Source of the DNA: Penicillium oxalicum
Lineage: Eukaryota > Ascomycota > Eurotiomycetes > Eurotiales > Aspergillaceae
NCBI RefSeq assembly: GCF_001723175.1
Contig: NC_064652.1
Coordinates: forward strand, 248,001-312,000
Length of the DNA stretch: 64,000 bases
Direction of reading: 5' to 3'
This document shows, one piece after another, positions 11,639-22,215 of this stretch; position 1 is the stretch's first letter, and each line of letters begins with the position of its first letter. A program made the position numbers and the translations under genes. Below the pieces are notes generated by a model that was not told where the DNA came from, did no database searches, and was given only the letters and a program-made list of their open reading frames with translations.

Positions 11639-12352
11639 TCAGAAATCCATGGTGAGCTGTGGTGCCATTTTCTCAAGGTCTTCCACCTGCATCGATGTAT
11701 TAGCATTCCTCAGACTAGCTGGGCAAGAAGAGAGAATCTCGAGGGAGAAAAAAAAAAGGAAGAAGCACTGTACCTCTAAGAAACCATCCCCGATTCTGCT
11801 CCCCGTAGCTGCATTATCCGCACCCGCTCTCTCATAGGCCGCTCGCGCAATAGCTTCCCTTACAAAGACATCCACATACTTAGCAACCACCGTATTGGCA
11901 TCCTTGGCGATTTTGGTCTTCTCATTCTGGAAGTGATGGTGCAGCAGGCGTGTGAGGAGCTTTGACGGGATTTGAGGATCACTGGAGTTCACGTCCTCAT
12001 TCTTCTCATGGTGGGTGATGATCTCTGCGAGAATAAAATCGGGTTCTTGGGAGAGAGAACGCTCCCGGCTATGGGCGGACGCGTCGGAGTCTGCGTCAGA
12101 GCCATCGGCCGATTCCGAAGCGGACGGAGGAGGGTCGTCACGCTTTCGCTTTGCGGGTGTGGGAGCTTTGTGGGAGTTCGAATTTGACGCCGTGGCCAAC
12201 GAAGTCGCTTTGTTGGTGGCTGCTTTGGAATTCGTTTGCTTGGGTTTGGGCTTTGGTTTGGGTGCGGAGGCAGAGGGGCCGGCGCTGCTTGACGCGCGAC
12301 TCGGTGGCTTGAAGGGACGCTGGCGCTTCTTTTGCGCAGGGGCGTCGACCAT
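11639..12352 (-). CDS. CENP-X / Mhf2 histone-fold protein
   Basis: Histone-fold partner of CENP-S (Mhf1). The CENP-S-X pair acts in the constitutive centromere network and, with the Fanconi FANCM/Mph1 helicase, at stalled forks. Exons 12352-11774 and 11686-11639 give 208 residues. The C-terminal 80 residues match the family: SKLLTRLLHHHFQNEKTKIA, an internal helix VVAKYVDVFVREAIARAAYE, and the terminal VEDLEKMAPQLTMDF, the last formed by splicing. The N-terminal 125 residues are a low-complexity, lysine/serine/proline-rich tail with a basic PAKRKRDD motif that could be a nuclear signal, followed by acidic and serine-rich sequence. Vertebrate CENP-X is only about 80 residues, so the tail is a fungal addition. 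Lies beside Mis12 on the same strand. Confidence 0.85.
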   Translation of the reverse strand: MVDAPAQKKRQRPFKPPSRASSSAGPSASAPKPKPKPKQTNSKAATNKATSLATASNSNSHKAPTPAKRKRDDPPPSASESADGSDADSDASAHSRERSLSQEPDFILAEIITHHEKNEDVNSSDPQIPSKLLTRLLHHHFQNEKTKIAKDANTVVAKYVDVFVREAIARAAYERAGADNAATGSRIGDGFLEVQCFFLFFFSLEILSSCPASLRNANTSMQVEDLEKMAPQLTMDF

Positions 12353-12886
12353 CTTTGCGGTGTTTGTAGACCTGAGGGATCTCGTGCGGAAATTCGAGAT
12401 GACCAGGTTTCCGGTCGTCAGACTTGAGAAACTGATGGGGAGACTGCACGTGTGCCTGTCGGAACAGACACTGCCAGGTCGCGTTGTCTCGAAGGGGCAA
12501 CGCGGTATCAGGTGATCTCACCTCAACTGTGACAGCATGGTAAAGCCATTGCCAACCAGTTCATTGGCATGTTACCTCCGTGTTACTAACTACTTCTCCG
12601 CAATTTTGACTGCAGATGTCTGGGGAAATTAGAAGATGGTATTGGGCCGGGGATATCAAATGATCATGAAAGCTATCGTGTATTTTGACAGCAGAACTCT
12701 GGAATATTTGTATCCACAGTGCACCAATCGGGGGTGTTTCAAGACCAGCGACAACAGATCATGCTATCTACACTGCGCTTGGAGAACAAGTACCATGTTC
12801 GGAGCGAAAAAAAAGTTTCCGCAATTTTTTCACTCTTCAAGTGACACATATGGCATTTCCACTGCATTAAATTGACCGAAGAGGGA
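12353..12886. other. Intergenic spacer, CENP-X promoter side
   Basis: Sits upstream of the CENP-X start (12352) and downstream of the Poa1-like gene stop (12887). Short frames only; I see no gene. Presumed to hold the CENP-X promoter and the 3' end of the macrodomain gene. Confidence 0.4.
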
Positions 12887-13722
12887 TCATGGAGATCTCA
12901 CAGCTACTTCTGGTGGAACAACCACGGTGACTCGTAGACCTGCCTCCTTCAAGAGCTCCCTCGTGTCCGCCCATGGCACCGCGAACAAGCCTGAATTAAA
13001 TCGGCACGAGAAGAGCGCCTTGGGCGAGGGCTCCGTACCATCAAGCCGGAGATCAATCAATTTCTCTTTGAGATCTTGTAAGGCAGCAGACGTATGATTC
13101 ATAATTTGCTCATACGAATCGACCTTGCGCCCAAACCCCCGGGAGGTAAAGAGACAGATGACCCATTGCGCTTTCTGGCCTCGACGGATATCAGATGGCT
13201 GTGGTGGGATCACCAGCGCTGTTCCCACTGGTAGCGGGACGATCTGGTGGCTTGGGTTCTCGTCGAAAAGATCCATGATTTCATGGGTCTCCTTGCAATC
13301 GGTATATTTCTGACAGTGACTTTGGTAAACTTGAAAAGCCGCGGGATACTAGCATGAGAGCAGAGATCTGCATTAGAACATCCACATGCATCATCGGGCA
13401 TGTTACAGAAGGGGGATTCCTGAGCGGTTATTTACCATGTCCTTAAAAGCGCGCGCTACCCCCGCGCCCCAGACACCCTGGGCGTTGCATGCATCTTGAA
13501 CAAGTCAGATCACCGAGAAATCAAATCATCACAGACTAGGAGTCCGAAAGCCTGTTCAGACGGGGGGGAAGAAGGAAAGAATTCACGAATTAACCCCGAC
13601 CCCTCTGGAGCATCGAATAGATTGCCAGATATTTCCTGAATCATGTCTGCCTCAGAGCGTGGATTCTCTGGCGTTGGCTGCGCCTCTTTCGTAGAGCTCT
13701 GATCATCTTTATCGCCCGTCAT
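12887..13722 (-). CDS. Macrodomain ADP-ribose-1''-phosphate phosphatase, Poa1-like
   Basis: Likely removes the phosphate from ADP-ribose 1''-phosphate, a by-product of tRNA splicing, as yeast Poa1 does; an ADP-ribosyl hydrolase role is also possible in this fold. Three exons, 13722-13587, 13494-13436 and 13348-12887, give 218 residues with consistent phases. The splice joins rebuild the macrodomain signature: EISGNLFDAPEGSGLIHACN, then AQGVWGAGVARAF, then YPAAFQVYQSHC. A second conserved block, VGTALVIPPQ, follows, and FSCRFNSGLFAVPW matches the C-terminal substrate-binding loop with its GLF motif. The first 30 residues are polar and poorly conserved. The middle exon is 59 nt. Cytosolic or nuclear. 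Confidence 0.85.
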
Positions 13723-14816
13723 TGTTCTTCACGGCTTCAAGAAAGTTGCGCTATCACAAGGATTTGGGGAGCGGAGAGGGAAGAGTGTTATCGATCTTGA
13801 GTTGAGAGACGAAGCGGCTGAAAGAGAGAGTCATTTAAGTTCCCACCTAATCAACTAGTTTAGGCAGCATACGGGGGAAGACCGATAGACGATCTCACCC
13901 AAGGCTGCTCCGCAACATTTGCTCATTTGGTGGTGTCGGTCGAGATTTGATGGAAATTGGTCCCAATTCTCGAAATTTTAGACCCTGCGCAGTCAGAGCC
14001 TTTGAATACAGAGTACAGGTTGAAGCACCCAGTACAAGAAAAAATCATTCGTTGGAAAGGCTGCCGATTCAAAAGCTGTGCTATGCCAAAAAAATTCGAT
14101 CGCCCCTGCTACTGTTGAAGTTTCGAGCGATCATGCAGGCGCTCTTGACGGATGCCCTGAAATGCGTCCATTTCTCCCAACAACTGACTGTTGCTTACAA
14201 AGGGAATAGAGACGGTGGAAGTAAACCTTGGTGGCAGGGCCACAAGGGGGAAGGAGGACGAAGATTGTGAGATTCCAGATGGGTGGACGGATCTATCTGC
14301 CTGTCTACGTGATCATACAAGACCATGTGACAATTGCCTTTTGACAGGTTCTACTAGTAATGAGAGAAACACGTCCTGTGTGACTGATGCTCATGGAGGT
14401 GCGCAGGCACTTGAAAGGAGCTCCACTTGACGCCGAAGCTATGCTTCCCCGGGAGAAGCTGTCCGTGCGAGACTGGTACCTACATGAGTTGGAAAAAAAA
14501 TCCACACTCTAGTCTGACGTGAGCTGTGTCGTCTTCTGGGAAGCATATTGTCATCCAAAACGTGTTCGCAATATAATTTCGGTTTTTATTGATGCAGGAA
14601 ACCTTTGTTTCAAGTCGACCTCAGCGGTCAATGGAACTTACTACTAAGTATACAATCGTACCCGAGCCGGAGAGCGGTCACAATCCAGCTCGACTGGCCC
14701 AAGCTTGACGATGGGCATGGCACAATTAACAACCGGACTCTCACAATGTAAGGATATCAGACCGTGAGCTTCACCGGCAAACAAGTTGAGTTCGCCTCTT
14801 GAGTTCCATCAGACAT
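13723..14816. other. Intergenic spacer, about 1.1 kb
   Basis: Upstream of the Poa1-like gene and downstream of the MIF-domain gene, which are both on the minus strand. It contains two unsupported plus-strand frames of 107 and 79 codons with no motif. I see no gene. Confidence 0.4.
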
Positions 14817-15902
14817 CTAATCCTTGACAACACCCTTTGCCTGACCCTTCTTCGGGTTTCTAATGTGGCGCTCGAGGATCGCCATCAGAGACTCTCTTTT
14901 GTTGGGACTGCTTTCCTCTTGCGCCGGATTCTCTGAGACAGTGACCACTGGTTGAGAATGACCAGGACTGGCCTCGGTCGGCGATAGAGGAGAATTTGGG
15001 CCCGATGAGAGAGTGATTGGCCCACTCGCACCACTACTGCCTCTGAGTCGGCGACTCATTCTGTGGGAAATGGTTTTGAATACCCCGGGGGTTTCGTTGT
15101 CGGATTTCTCCTGTCGGAGATTAACGCCCTGGATCGTCGATCCATTGAACCCTAGATTCTCCTCGGAAACGGACAGGAAGAGAATAACACCTCGCTCGGG
15201 AGGGATGGCGAGAGACTCATGGAGTGTCTGCTGTAGTATCCAAGTGTTGCGAACATTCGTGAAGGGGCCGATGGCGGAGGGAACGGTCCAGATCTTGAGC
15301 AGGTAGGAAGGAAGGGTGGAGCTCCCAAAGCAGATGGAAACGTTCTGATGAATGACCACTTGAATAGCTGATTCAGGGCGCCGGAAAATCTGAGCTATGT
15401 GGGAGACAAGATCGCAAACCAACTGAAAGTTTCCTTGTGGCTGCCCCTTGACATTAGACAGCAACATTCAACACACTCTCAATTGAGTGCATACCTTGCA
15501 GTTGGTGCTTAGTTCCGCAACAACGAGGGCGTCACGAGCAACCTGATCATTCGGTGAGCTTTGAGAAGCTTGATTGGCGAATTCATCCTCCGAAAACATT
15601 TTTTTCGCCGCTGAGCGAGCTGCAGGTGCATCTTGGCTTATATTCTTGTTGGCCACCGAAATCGATTTGGATTTCGTTGTCTCGGGTTCTGGCAGTGATG
15701 CAACAGTCTCCTCCTTGTCCTCGTTTCGCTGAAACAAAAACGGGGCCACCGCCTGCTTCTCAGGCTGAGAAGGCTCCTGCACAATGGGATCGGCCGGGAC
15801 ATTAGAGGGTAATACTGGCAGCGAGCCTGTTGATTGGCGAGCCAAAGGTTGCTCCGTAATCAGAGAAGGCAAAGAATGTTTTGGTTGTTTTGGAGAATTC
15901 AT
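14817..15902 (-). CDS. MIF-domain (tautomerase-superfamily) protein
   Basis: Exons 15902-15495 and 15446-14817 give 345 residues. The central part (about residues 140-240) matches macrophage migration inhibitory factor: LVCDLVSHIAQIFRRPE, a strand VVIHQNVSICFGSS, and the C-terminal signature RGVILFLSVSEENLGFNG. In animal MIF the catalytic proline is the exposed residue after Met1. Here the domain follows about 138 polar residues, so that proline cannot be N-terminal unless the protein is cut, and tautomerase activity is doubtful. The N-terminal tail is serine/proline/glutamate-rich; the C-terminal tail holds RMSRRLRGSSG and a basic end (HIRNPKKGQAKG). Start taken at the ATG at 15902; an upstream in-frame ATG at 16034 is less likely. 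Function unknown. Confidence 0.75.
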
Positions 15903-16261
15903 CTTGAAGGAGCAGCTCGCGAGTATATCAAGCTGATGTGGGGAGACTTGAGAAAGAATACAGCCAAGAGGGCTGAAGGTGGGTGAAAAAATGAAAAGAA
16001 AACGTAAGTGTGCATTTTCTGCAATGAGAAACATCGACTTGTTGACACGAGCGGATCAACAGGAAGGTGCGACTCTGTTTTTTTGAATGGAAAGAGATGA
16101 GAAGCAGCGGTCTGCAGGGAAATCAGACTTTGAGGAAAGATAGTACACCAGGTGCAATATACAGCTTCAACCCGACTCCTTACAATATGATACACCTCGA
16201 CGAAAGGAAACATGTTCAAAGCAGTGAAGTGAAATGTGTAAATGACGATATGATACGTCTC
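15903..16261. other. Short intergenic spacer
   Basis: This 359-bp gap lies upstream of the MIF-domain gene and downstream of the MJ1316-domain gene. No separate gene seen; presumed promoter and 3' end. Confidence 0.4.
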
Positions 16262-16792
16262 TCAAGTCAAAAATGCCAATTCTCGGAACGCCGAATTACC
16301 ACTGTTGAAAATCTTGTCAATGCGACGACGTCGATCCCAGACAATGTCTCCATTCACATGCCGAATGTACAGCACTCGATGCTGTGGGATGAATTCCTCG
16401 TCGGTAGTTTCCTTCTTCCATGCATCCATGCTGACCTCCAGCTGTCCCTCAAATCGATCCACAAACCCGATGATATAGTCCTCACGTGTGAACTCAGAGT
16501 CCCAGTTGATACGATTGATGATATCTGTGTTTAGCCAGGACGGTCATCGGTCAGCGGCTGGGAAGGTCAACAGTACCAACTCCGTCAAAGGGATGCACAT
16601 GGATCACATACCTGCTGCTGGTCTGAGTCTGTTCTCGACGGACTGCGGTGCGACAGGCTTGCTGGGAAGCGAGGAATGGGATGATCTATGATCAGACAAG
16701 CTTGGTGATCGCGACTGGGGCTTTTGATTATTGTCCGATCGCTCAGATACATCGAGATGTTCTGTGTCAGGAATATCCTTGTGGGAAGCCAT
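16262..16792 (-). CDS. Small MJ1316/DUF504-domain protein
   Basis: Exons 16792-16612 and 16524-16262 give 147 residues. Residues 60-140 match the MJ1316 (DUF504) domain: ADIINRINWDSEF, then IIGFVDRFEG, then FIPQHRVLYIRHVNG and the signature VWDRRRRIDKIFNSG. In larger eukaryotic proteins this domain is found at the C-terminus (for example LENG9) and has been proposed to recognise RNA cyclic-phosphate ends; that role is not proven here. The first 60 residues are polar and serine-rich. As a stand-alone small protein, it resembles the archaeal form with an added tail. Its neighbours include the Poa1-like enzyme and Dus1, both tied to tRNA metabolism, but this closeness may be chance. Confidence 0.8.
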
Positions 16793-17521
16793 GGCTGAAA
16801 TGATTTAATGTGGTTCGAACGGGATATCTTGAGAACGACGGCTGATCACTTGGGATATTTTGATGAATTGAACTGATCTATCCGTTCAAACACGATGCAT
16901 CTCGCTCTCATTTATCTAGATTTCAGTTGTGCTTCAAGGTTGCTTAATGTAGTTAGGTGCACTGGAGAGGGCACATTGACCACAATCTGCCAGCTTACGT
17001 CGTCCTTTGGAAGTAACGTAGTCCCGTCATGACCCAAGTCTGCTGAGCAGGATTCAAATCGATGTGCAACAGAGTATGAACTGAGACAAGGCCCAGGACA
17101 TTTTGATGAGTATGACTCTTGTCCCTGTTAGGCATTGTGAGTCAGCGTGGCGGAGTCACATGCCTGACTCATGACTCGGGAGTCATCATGCTTCCTTTGG
17201 TGGGTACCACTTCCCAATACGCTTGGTCTGGCGGCGGAAAACTCACTCATTGCTCCACAAATGTATGGTAGACTAACGATACTGTGTTCATGAGCAGGCA
17301 TTTGGCATGCGACGCAGCGATGCGATGCATGTACGATGAGACATAATGACTCCTACGATCATGGATGGATGCCCGGTGTCAGGAGATCGATATCTTCTTG
17401 CGGTTTTGTAAAAGAATCATCACAGTGCAATGCTTGAAAATGGTATTCTATGATGGGTATATTTGGGCAAAAGTGGAATGAAATATGCAACAGGAGTGTG
17501 GGCGCAAAGGCTTCTCATCTC
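16793..17521. other. Intergenic spacer
   Basis: Lies upstream of the MJ1316-domain gene and downstream of Dus1. Only short frames. It repeatedly carries TGACTC-type words (for example around 17110-17185: GAGTATGACTC, GTGAGTCAGC, GGAGTCACATGCCTGACTCATGACTCGGGAGTCATC), the core of Gcn4/CpcA-type bZIP sites, in or near the promoter of the MJ1316 gene. Confidence 0.45.
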
Positions 17522-19313
17522 TTATCCACTGACAAGGTTGTCCGGCGTGAATACCGTACCTTTCATGACATCCCCATTCGTAGCCTTGTTGGCCGGGGTC
17601 ATCACACCGGCAACATCTCCGTTGGTAGCACTTCCGTTGGTGGTCTCCCCGTTGGTGGTCTCCTCGGTGGCAGCTTTGCCCTCACCACTCGACACATTGC
17701 CATTACTTGAAGCGGCCACACCCTCAGAAGTAGCTGCTTCGAGTGCCTTTTGCTCCTCCTTGTTTCCATTCTTCTTCACTGTAGTCTTGCCTTTGGCTGT
17801 GAGGGCTCCAGTCTCCAGAGCCTCCTCGGGCAAAGGACGAATGTGCGGCTGGCAAACCCAGAAGGGACGACCATACTCGGCAATTGTCGCCTTGGAACCA
17901 GTCAATACCTCACCGGGCTGTCTCTCAAACTTCTCCGGGTTGGCTTGGTATTCCTGAAGTCCCTTTTTGACAGCCTTTTCGACAAGGGTCAGGACATGTT
18001 CAAAAGCTGGCATATCTCCAGGTCGTGTGCGAGCGAGTGCATCACGAACATTGGTGTGCGTGCTGACCATTGGTCGTAGGACCTGGAAGAGATGACCTTG
18101 CATTACGCCAAGACTGGGCGAATTGGTCCGCTTCTGCTTATCGCGTTTCTGCTTCTTTCGGGGTGGTCCGTCCTCCGCATCATTGCCATTTGTATAATTT
18201 TGCAGATTTTCTGCTTCGTCGACGGGATCGGAAGGAATGTAGAGAGGCTTTCGTTCCGGGGCAGGCTGCTCCAGTACATATTGGTATACAATGTCAAGAT
18301 ATCTTCGGAGAATGGCGTCCACTCGATATCCACCTTTCCCATCGCGACCACGCCAGTATTCTCGACCTTCGCTGCCCGGCGGTGGTGGTCTACCAAAAAT
18401 GGTGGGATCGGATAAGTTGCCCTCTGCACTCATCACACCATCGGCACCAGTCGCTTCCAGGCACCGCTCGATATCGTCGTGATTCAAAATATTGCCGTTG
18501 GCGAAAATGACGGTCTCTGGAGGCAAGTTGTCCCGCAAGTAACGAATGTAACTCCAGTCTGCAAGACCGGTCTCATGTCCCTTCTGTTCGCGTCGGCGCC
18601 CGTGCACAGCGATGATATTTGCTCCGGCGGAGAGGATCATCTTGGCATACTCGAGCGTCTTTTCTTTTGTCTCTTGAATCCGGAATTTCGCTGTGACTGG
18701 GACTGAAAGTTCGGTGTGCAGTCGATTGATCAGCTTGTAGATCAGGTCCCAATCCTCCTGAAGGAAAGCGCCATAATGTCCCTTGCGAGCGATTCCCTGC
18801 GGACAGCCCAGGTTCAGGTCAACAGCGTCACAGTAAGGAGCAACATGACGGGCTGCTTCCAAGAACTCGTCGGGGTCGTTTGCACAAAATTGGACGAACA
18901 GCGGGCGATCAAACTTGGGGTTGCCGTCGAGGTATAGTTCGTCCTTTCGCTCCATGTCACCGCTTGCTTCACGAGTGGGTTGGAAGTGTTGAGCGCGCAC
19001 TTTGGCCTGGTCCCCAAACAGCCGAGCATGAAACATGGGCGAGTAGGAAAGCAATGGCTTTGGTTCATCCGCGGGCATGAAGGAACGAGTGAGCATGCGC
19101 CAAGCCTGCAGAGTCAAAAACTGATTAGACCTGAGTCGTGTGCTAGAATAGGTAGATATTTTTGCCGCTCACAAATTCAGATCGATCTACCATCGGAGCC
19201 ACGATATACTTCGGACTCCCGATGCTTTCATAGAATTGGCGTCCTTGAAGTTTTGTAGATGTGAGCGCGGGGGCCGTTTCGGTGCCATTCTTGGGGGCGT
19301 GAGTGGACGACAT
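17522..19313 (-). CDS. dus1: tRNA-dihydrouridine synthase Dus1
   Basis: FMN enzyme that reduces uridine to dihydrouridine in the tRNA D-loop; Dus1 acts on U16/U17. Exons 19313-19173 and 19105-17522 give 574 residues. Motifs in order: FMN-binding VAPMVDRSEFAWR formed at the splice, FVQFCANDP (about 117-125), catalytic-cysteine region DLNLGCPQGIARKGHYGAFL (Cys about 148), VTAKFRIQ, IAVHGRRREQKG and VIFANGNI. A basic insertion GPPRKKQKRDKQKR could be a nuclear signal. The last 90 residues are low-complexity with TTNGE/ATNGD-like repeats, unlike yeast Dus1, and probably disordered. Divergent from the WRAP73-like gene, with 823 bp between starts. Confidence 0.95.
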
Positions 19314-20136
19314 TCTGAATAGAGAGGTGAATCTTGAGCGGGAATGGTGGCCCAGCCACAAAGACAGACGTTTTATGGAACCTATTGTGGAAGCTGAGAT
19401 ATGCCACAACGACTCTGAGAGTATACCGCGGTAATGCGACGGGTTTTTTGCGCAGGCCGGGCGTCTTATCTCGGAGCGGAAGAACCGTCGGAGACATTGA
19501 TAAAAAGCTTATCGGGGTTTCCGGGGAATGAACGGGAGGCCCCAGGGCCGAGTGTACATACACAATGCAGCGAGAAAGAAGTCAATTCCCAGAATTTTGC
19601 GTTTGGGCTTTTGCCGCATGGAAAATAGAGATTGAGAACATTCGAGAGTCATTCAATGAGTGCTCTAGCAGCAAACAAGCTACGTGAGTTTAGAACCTGC
19701 ATCTCTATCGTGAAAGGGAACGTTGGACCGTGGCTGTAAACATAGAACACACATCAATACAGACAGACTCTTTACTGTTCAGGTCGCATGATTCGGTTGG
19801 CCATTAGAGGATTCCTCAAATGCTCTCGGAATACCTTTGAAAGATGCGCGACCAGCTTTGTTCGACTCATGAAGTCTTCAAGCTGAAGCGACAGAGGTAC
19901 ATATGTGGACGTACATTGGTGCCTGAATCGTCGGGCCCCGATCAAATCAACTGAGCCGTGCCTTTTTCACAGTCCCAAGGTTGTGAAAGTCGCGACAGTA
20001 GGATCAAGGCTGTCAACGATTCCAAGACCCTTTGAACTGATGTATCGAAGCATCGCTGCATTTTCACTTCCACAGATATTCCACCAAAGGGATTGAATTC
20101 TCTGCTATACCATTTAGTAGCCCTGATCTACGGATC
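19314..20136. promoter_or_regulatory. Divergent promoter region, Dus1 / WRAP73-like
   Basis: Both flanking genes start outward from this 823-bp gap, so it should contain both promoters. I see no gene and no motif strong enough to name. Confidence 0.5.
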
Positions 20137-21726
20137 ATGTCCACGATGGATGCTTCCACAGGACCTGGAGGTAATTTGCCTTGAAGCAAAAAGGGCCGAT
20201 CGAGTGTCGTTCACTAATGCGAAGTCCTAGTGGCACTGACGTTGAATTTGTCTCTGGACGGGCTCTATGCTGCGCAAATTAGTGGGAAGGACTTGGTCGT
20301 TTACAGCAATCCGAGTTCAGAAAGTAGAAACGTGCAAGTTTCCCGGCTAAAAGAAAATGGCGCCAAATATGTCAAATTCAGCCCAATCTACACATCATCG
20401 CAGGGTACTTTGGATGAGGAGAGTCGATTTCTGCTCACTGCCAATGATACTCGCGTGACGGTATGGCAGCTAAATCCTTTGCAAGTTTTTGGCGAGATTG
20501 AGCATCTCGAGCCAGGAGCATTGGGCATTGATTTTGGGAAGGATGGCCGCGAGGTTCTCATCTTCCATGCGTGGAACACAAAATTGACTGTTCACTCTTT
20601 GGAGAATGGTCGCAGCTCGGTGATCAAAACGCCCAAGTCTGCCAGTCAACATGGACTTGCCTACCGGCCGGTGACGGGGCACTTTGCCATACTGCTGAAG
20701 CCTGACATGTCTGATCTGTTGACTATTCACGACCCCAAGTCCTACGAATTGCTGGGACGCACCATCCTCCCTACTGTTGATGCCCAGGGATTGAAATGGA
20801 GTCCCGATGGAAAATGGCTTGCGGTCTGGGATGTTGCCAGTGGAGGCACAAAAGTCCTTATTCTTACTGCGGATGGACAGCTATACAGAACGTACCAAGG
20901 ATCCTCGAGTGACGATGACCCTTTCGATCTTGGGGTGAAGCACATTGAGTGGGCGCCGCCAGGGGGCGCCGAGGGAGTGTCGAAGTATCTAGCGGTGGGT
21001 AAAGTCAACGGCAACATTGACATCTTGGGCACACGAACGGTAAGAACGGTCTTTCTTCAACCACTCTTGGTTAGGCAAAAGCTTTCCCACTGACCGAAAC
21101 CCCCATAGTTTTCATCGTCGATTTCACTGTCCCATGTTTTTCCCGCCGAAACGGACGCGCCGAGCTTCTGGCGAGAGCGTTTCACTAGTGCCATGGGTGA
21201 CGCAGATTATGCAGAGACTTCGAGCTCATCCGCCGCCAACATGAGCCCCGAGTCACCATCCTCGCTCCGTGGCGTTGCAATCATGTCATTCAGCTCAGAT
21301 GGACACCATCTGGCGACTGTCGATGCTACGCGGTCAAATGTCGTCTGGATTTGGTTCGTTGACGAAAGTCCACAGCTAGTTTCAGTCCTCGTACATGAAC
21401 AGCCCGTGAGACAGCTCGCCTGGCACCCGTCCACGCCGCAGCTACTGATCAACACTATCACCACGTCACTGCCCACAATCCGGTGGTGGTCACCCAACAC
21501 GCGACCTGTGATTGCTCGAGTACCTACCCAGAGGAGCGAATCGGGCAAGTACGATGTGAAGTGGCTCGCCGAATCCCAGCCCGACTCGGCCTTCTGGGTT
21601 GGCTCTACAGAGGAATACGTGGTAGGATATTTGTCTGCAGAGGACAGCTCGGTAAATTTTGAAGTCATCACTTCAGTGAACAGTCAAGGCTATGGTAGTC
21701 ATGCTGGCAGTATCACGGCCAGATGA
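20137..21726 (+). CDS. WRAP73/Wdr8-like WD40 protein
   Basis: Fungal relative of WRAP73 (Wdr8), which works with SSX2IP/Msd1 at centrosomes and spindle pole bodies to anchor microtubules. Exons 20137-20170, 21039-end of exon 2 (20231-21039) and 21109-21726 give 486 residues with consistent phases. WD-type blades are visible: KYVKFSPIYTSS, LGIDFGKDGREVLIF, LKWSPDGKWLAVWD, KHIEWAPPGG...YLAVGKVNGNIDIL, IMSFSSDGHHLATVD...NVVWIW and VRQLAWHPSTPQLLINT. The order and spacing fit WRAP73, especially the blade with NVVWIW followed by VRQLAWHPSTPQL. A short first exon encodes only 11 residues. The stop lies 14 bp inside a small antisense frame. WD40 identity is certain; the WRAP73 subfamily is recognised from memory. 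Confidence 0.82.
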
Positions 21727-21898
21727 AGTGACTCAGAGGGAATGCAGAGAACTGACACGCACCGACATCGAATCGAGCGCAGTAGACTATAATCACGTAA
21801 ATCAAAGCAATTGCAGTGGCCATAGAGAGTAGCAATCCCCGGAGGTCCTTGATTCGCTCCCCTCTCGAATGATACCGCAACACAAAAGTAGAATCCAT
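21713..21898 (-). CDS. Possible small single-pass membrane protein
   Basis: A 61-residue frame starting at the ATG at 21898 has a basic N-terminus (LRYHSRGERIKDLRG) followed by one hydrophobic segment LLLSMATAIALIYVIIVYC. Its 3' end overlaps the WRAP73-like gene antisense by 14 bp. I do not recognise a family. A longer in-frame start at 21982 exists. It could be a chance frame; a real gene of this size is plausible given the clear charged-then-hydrophobic layout. Confidence 0.3.
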   Translation of the reverse strand: MDSTFVLRYHSRGERIKDLRGLLLSMATAIALIYVIIVYCARFDVGACQFSAFPLSHFIWP

Positions 21899-21998
21899 CG
21901 TCGGATGTTGATCATTCGGGCTTGATTGGTTGTTGATCAATGCTCCAGAGGACCCCGCTTGGACCGTTACTCCGCTCTTCACCAGAGTGACGCCAAGT

Positions 21999-22121
21999 CA
22001 CGTGAGATTATCATCTCGCCTGGGGCCACAGTCCGGGCAATCGAAAATCTTGCCCGCGGTAGGGTCATGTGACACACACCACTAACCGAGACCACAAAGA
22101 AGCAACTGGGGCTTAGGGTTA
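21999..22121 (+). promoter_or_regulatory. Candidate Cbf1 and Tbf1 sites in the eS25 promoter
   Basis: Upstream of the eS25 start, GTCACGTGAG has the palindromic CACGTG core at 21999-22004 (Cbf1-type) and CTTAGGGTTAG has TTAGGGTTA at 22113-22121 (Tbf1-type), about 95 bp before the ATG. In Candida albicans, ribosomal-protein promoters are known to use Tbf1 together with Cbf1. The pairing here is seen in the sequence; its use is inferred. Confidence 0.5.
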
Positions 22122-22215
22122 GTCTCGATTAGTCACGCCCCACGGCCACTTTCGTATCTCATCAGCAGGTCGGTCGGCTCCTCTTCTCTTCGAACCATCC
22201 ACACCAACAGCAAAA

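Noticed and set aside
22110..22122. Telomere-like TTAGGGTTA
   Set aside because: A single unit within a ribosomal-protein promoter, better explained as a Tbf1-type site than as telomeric sequence.
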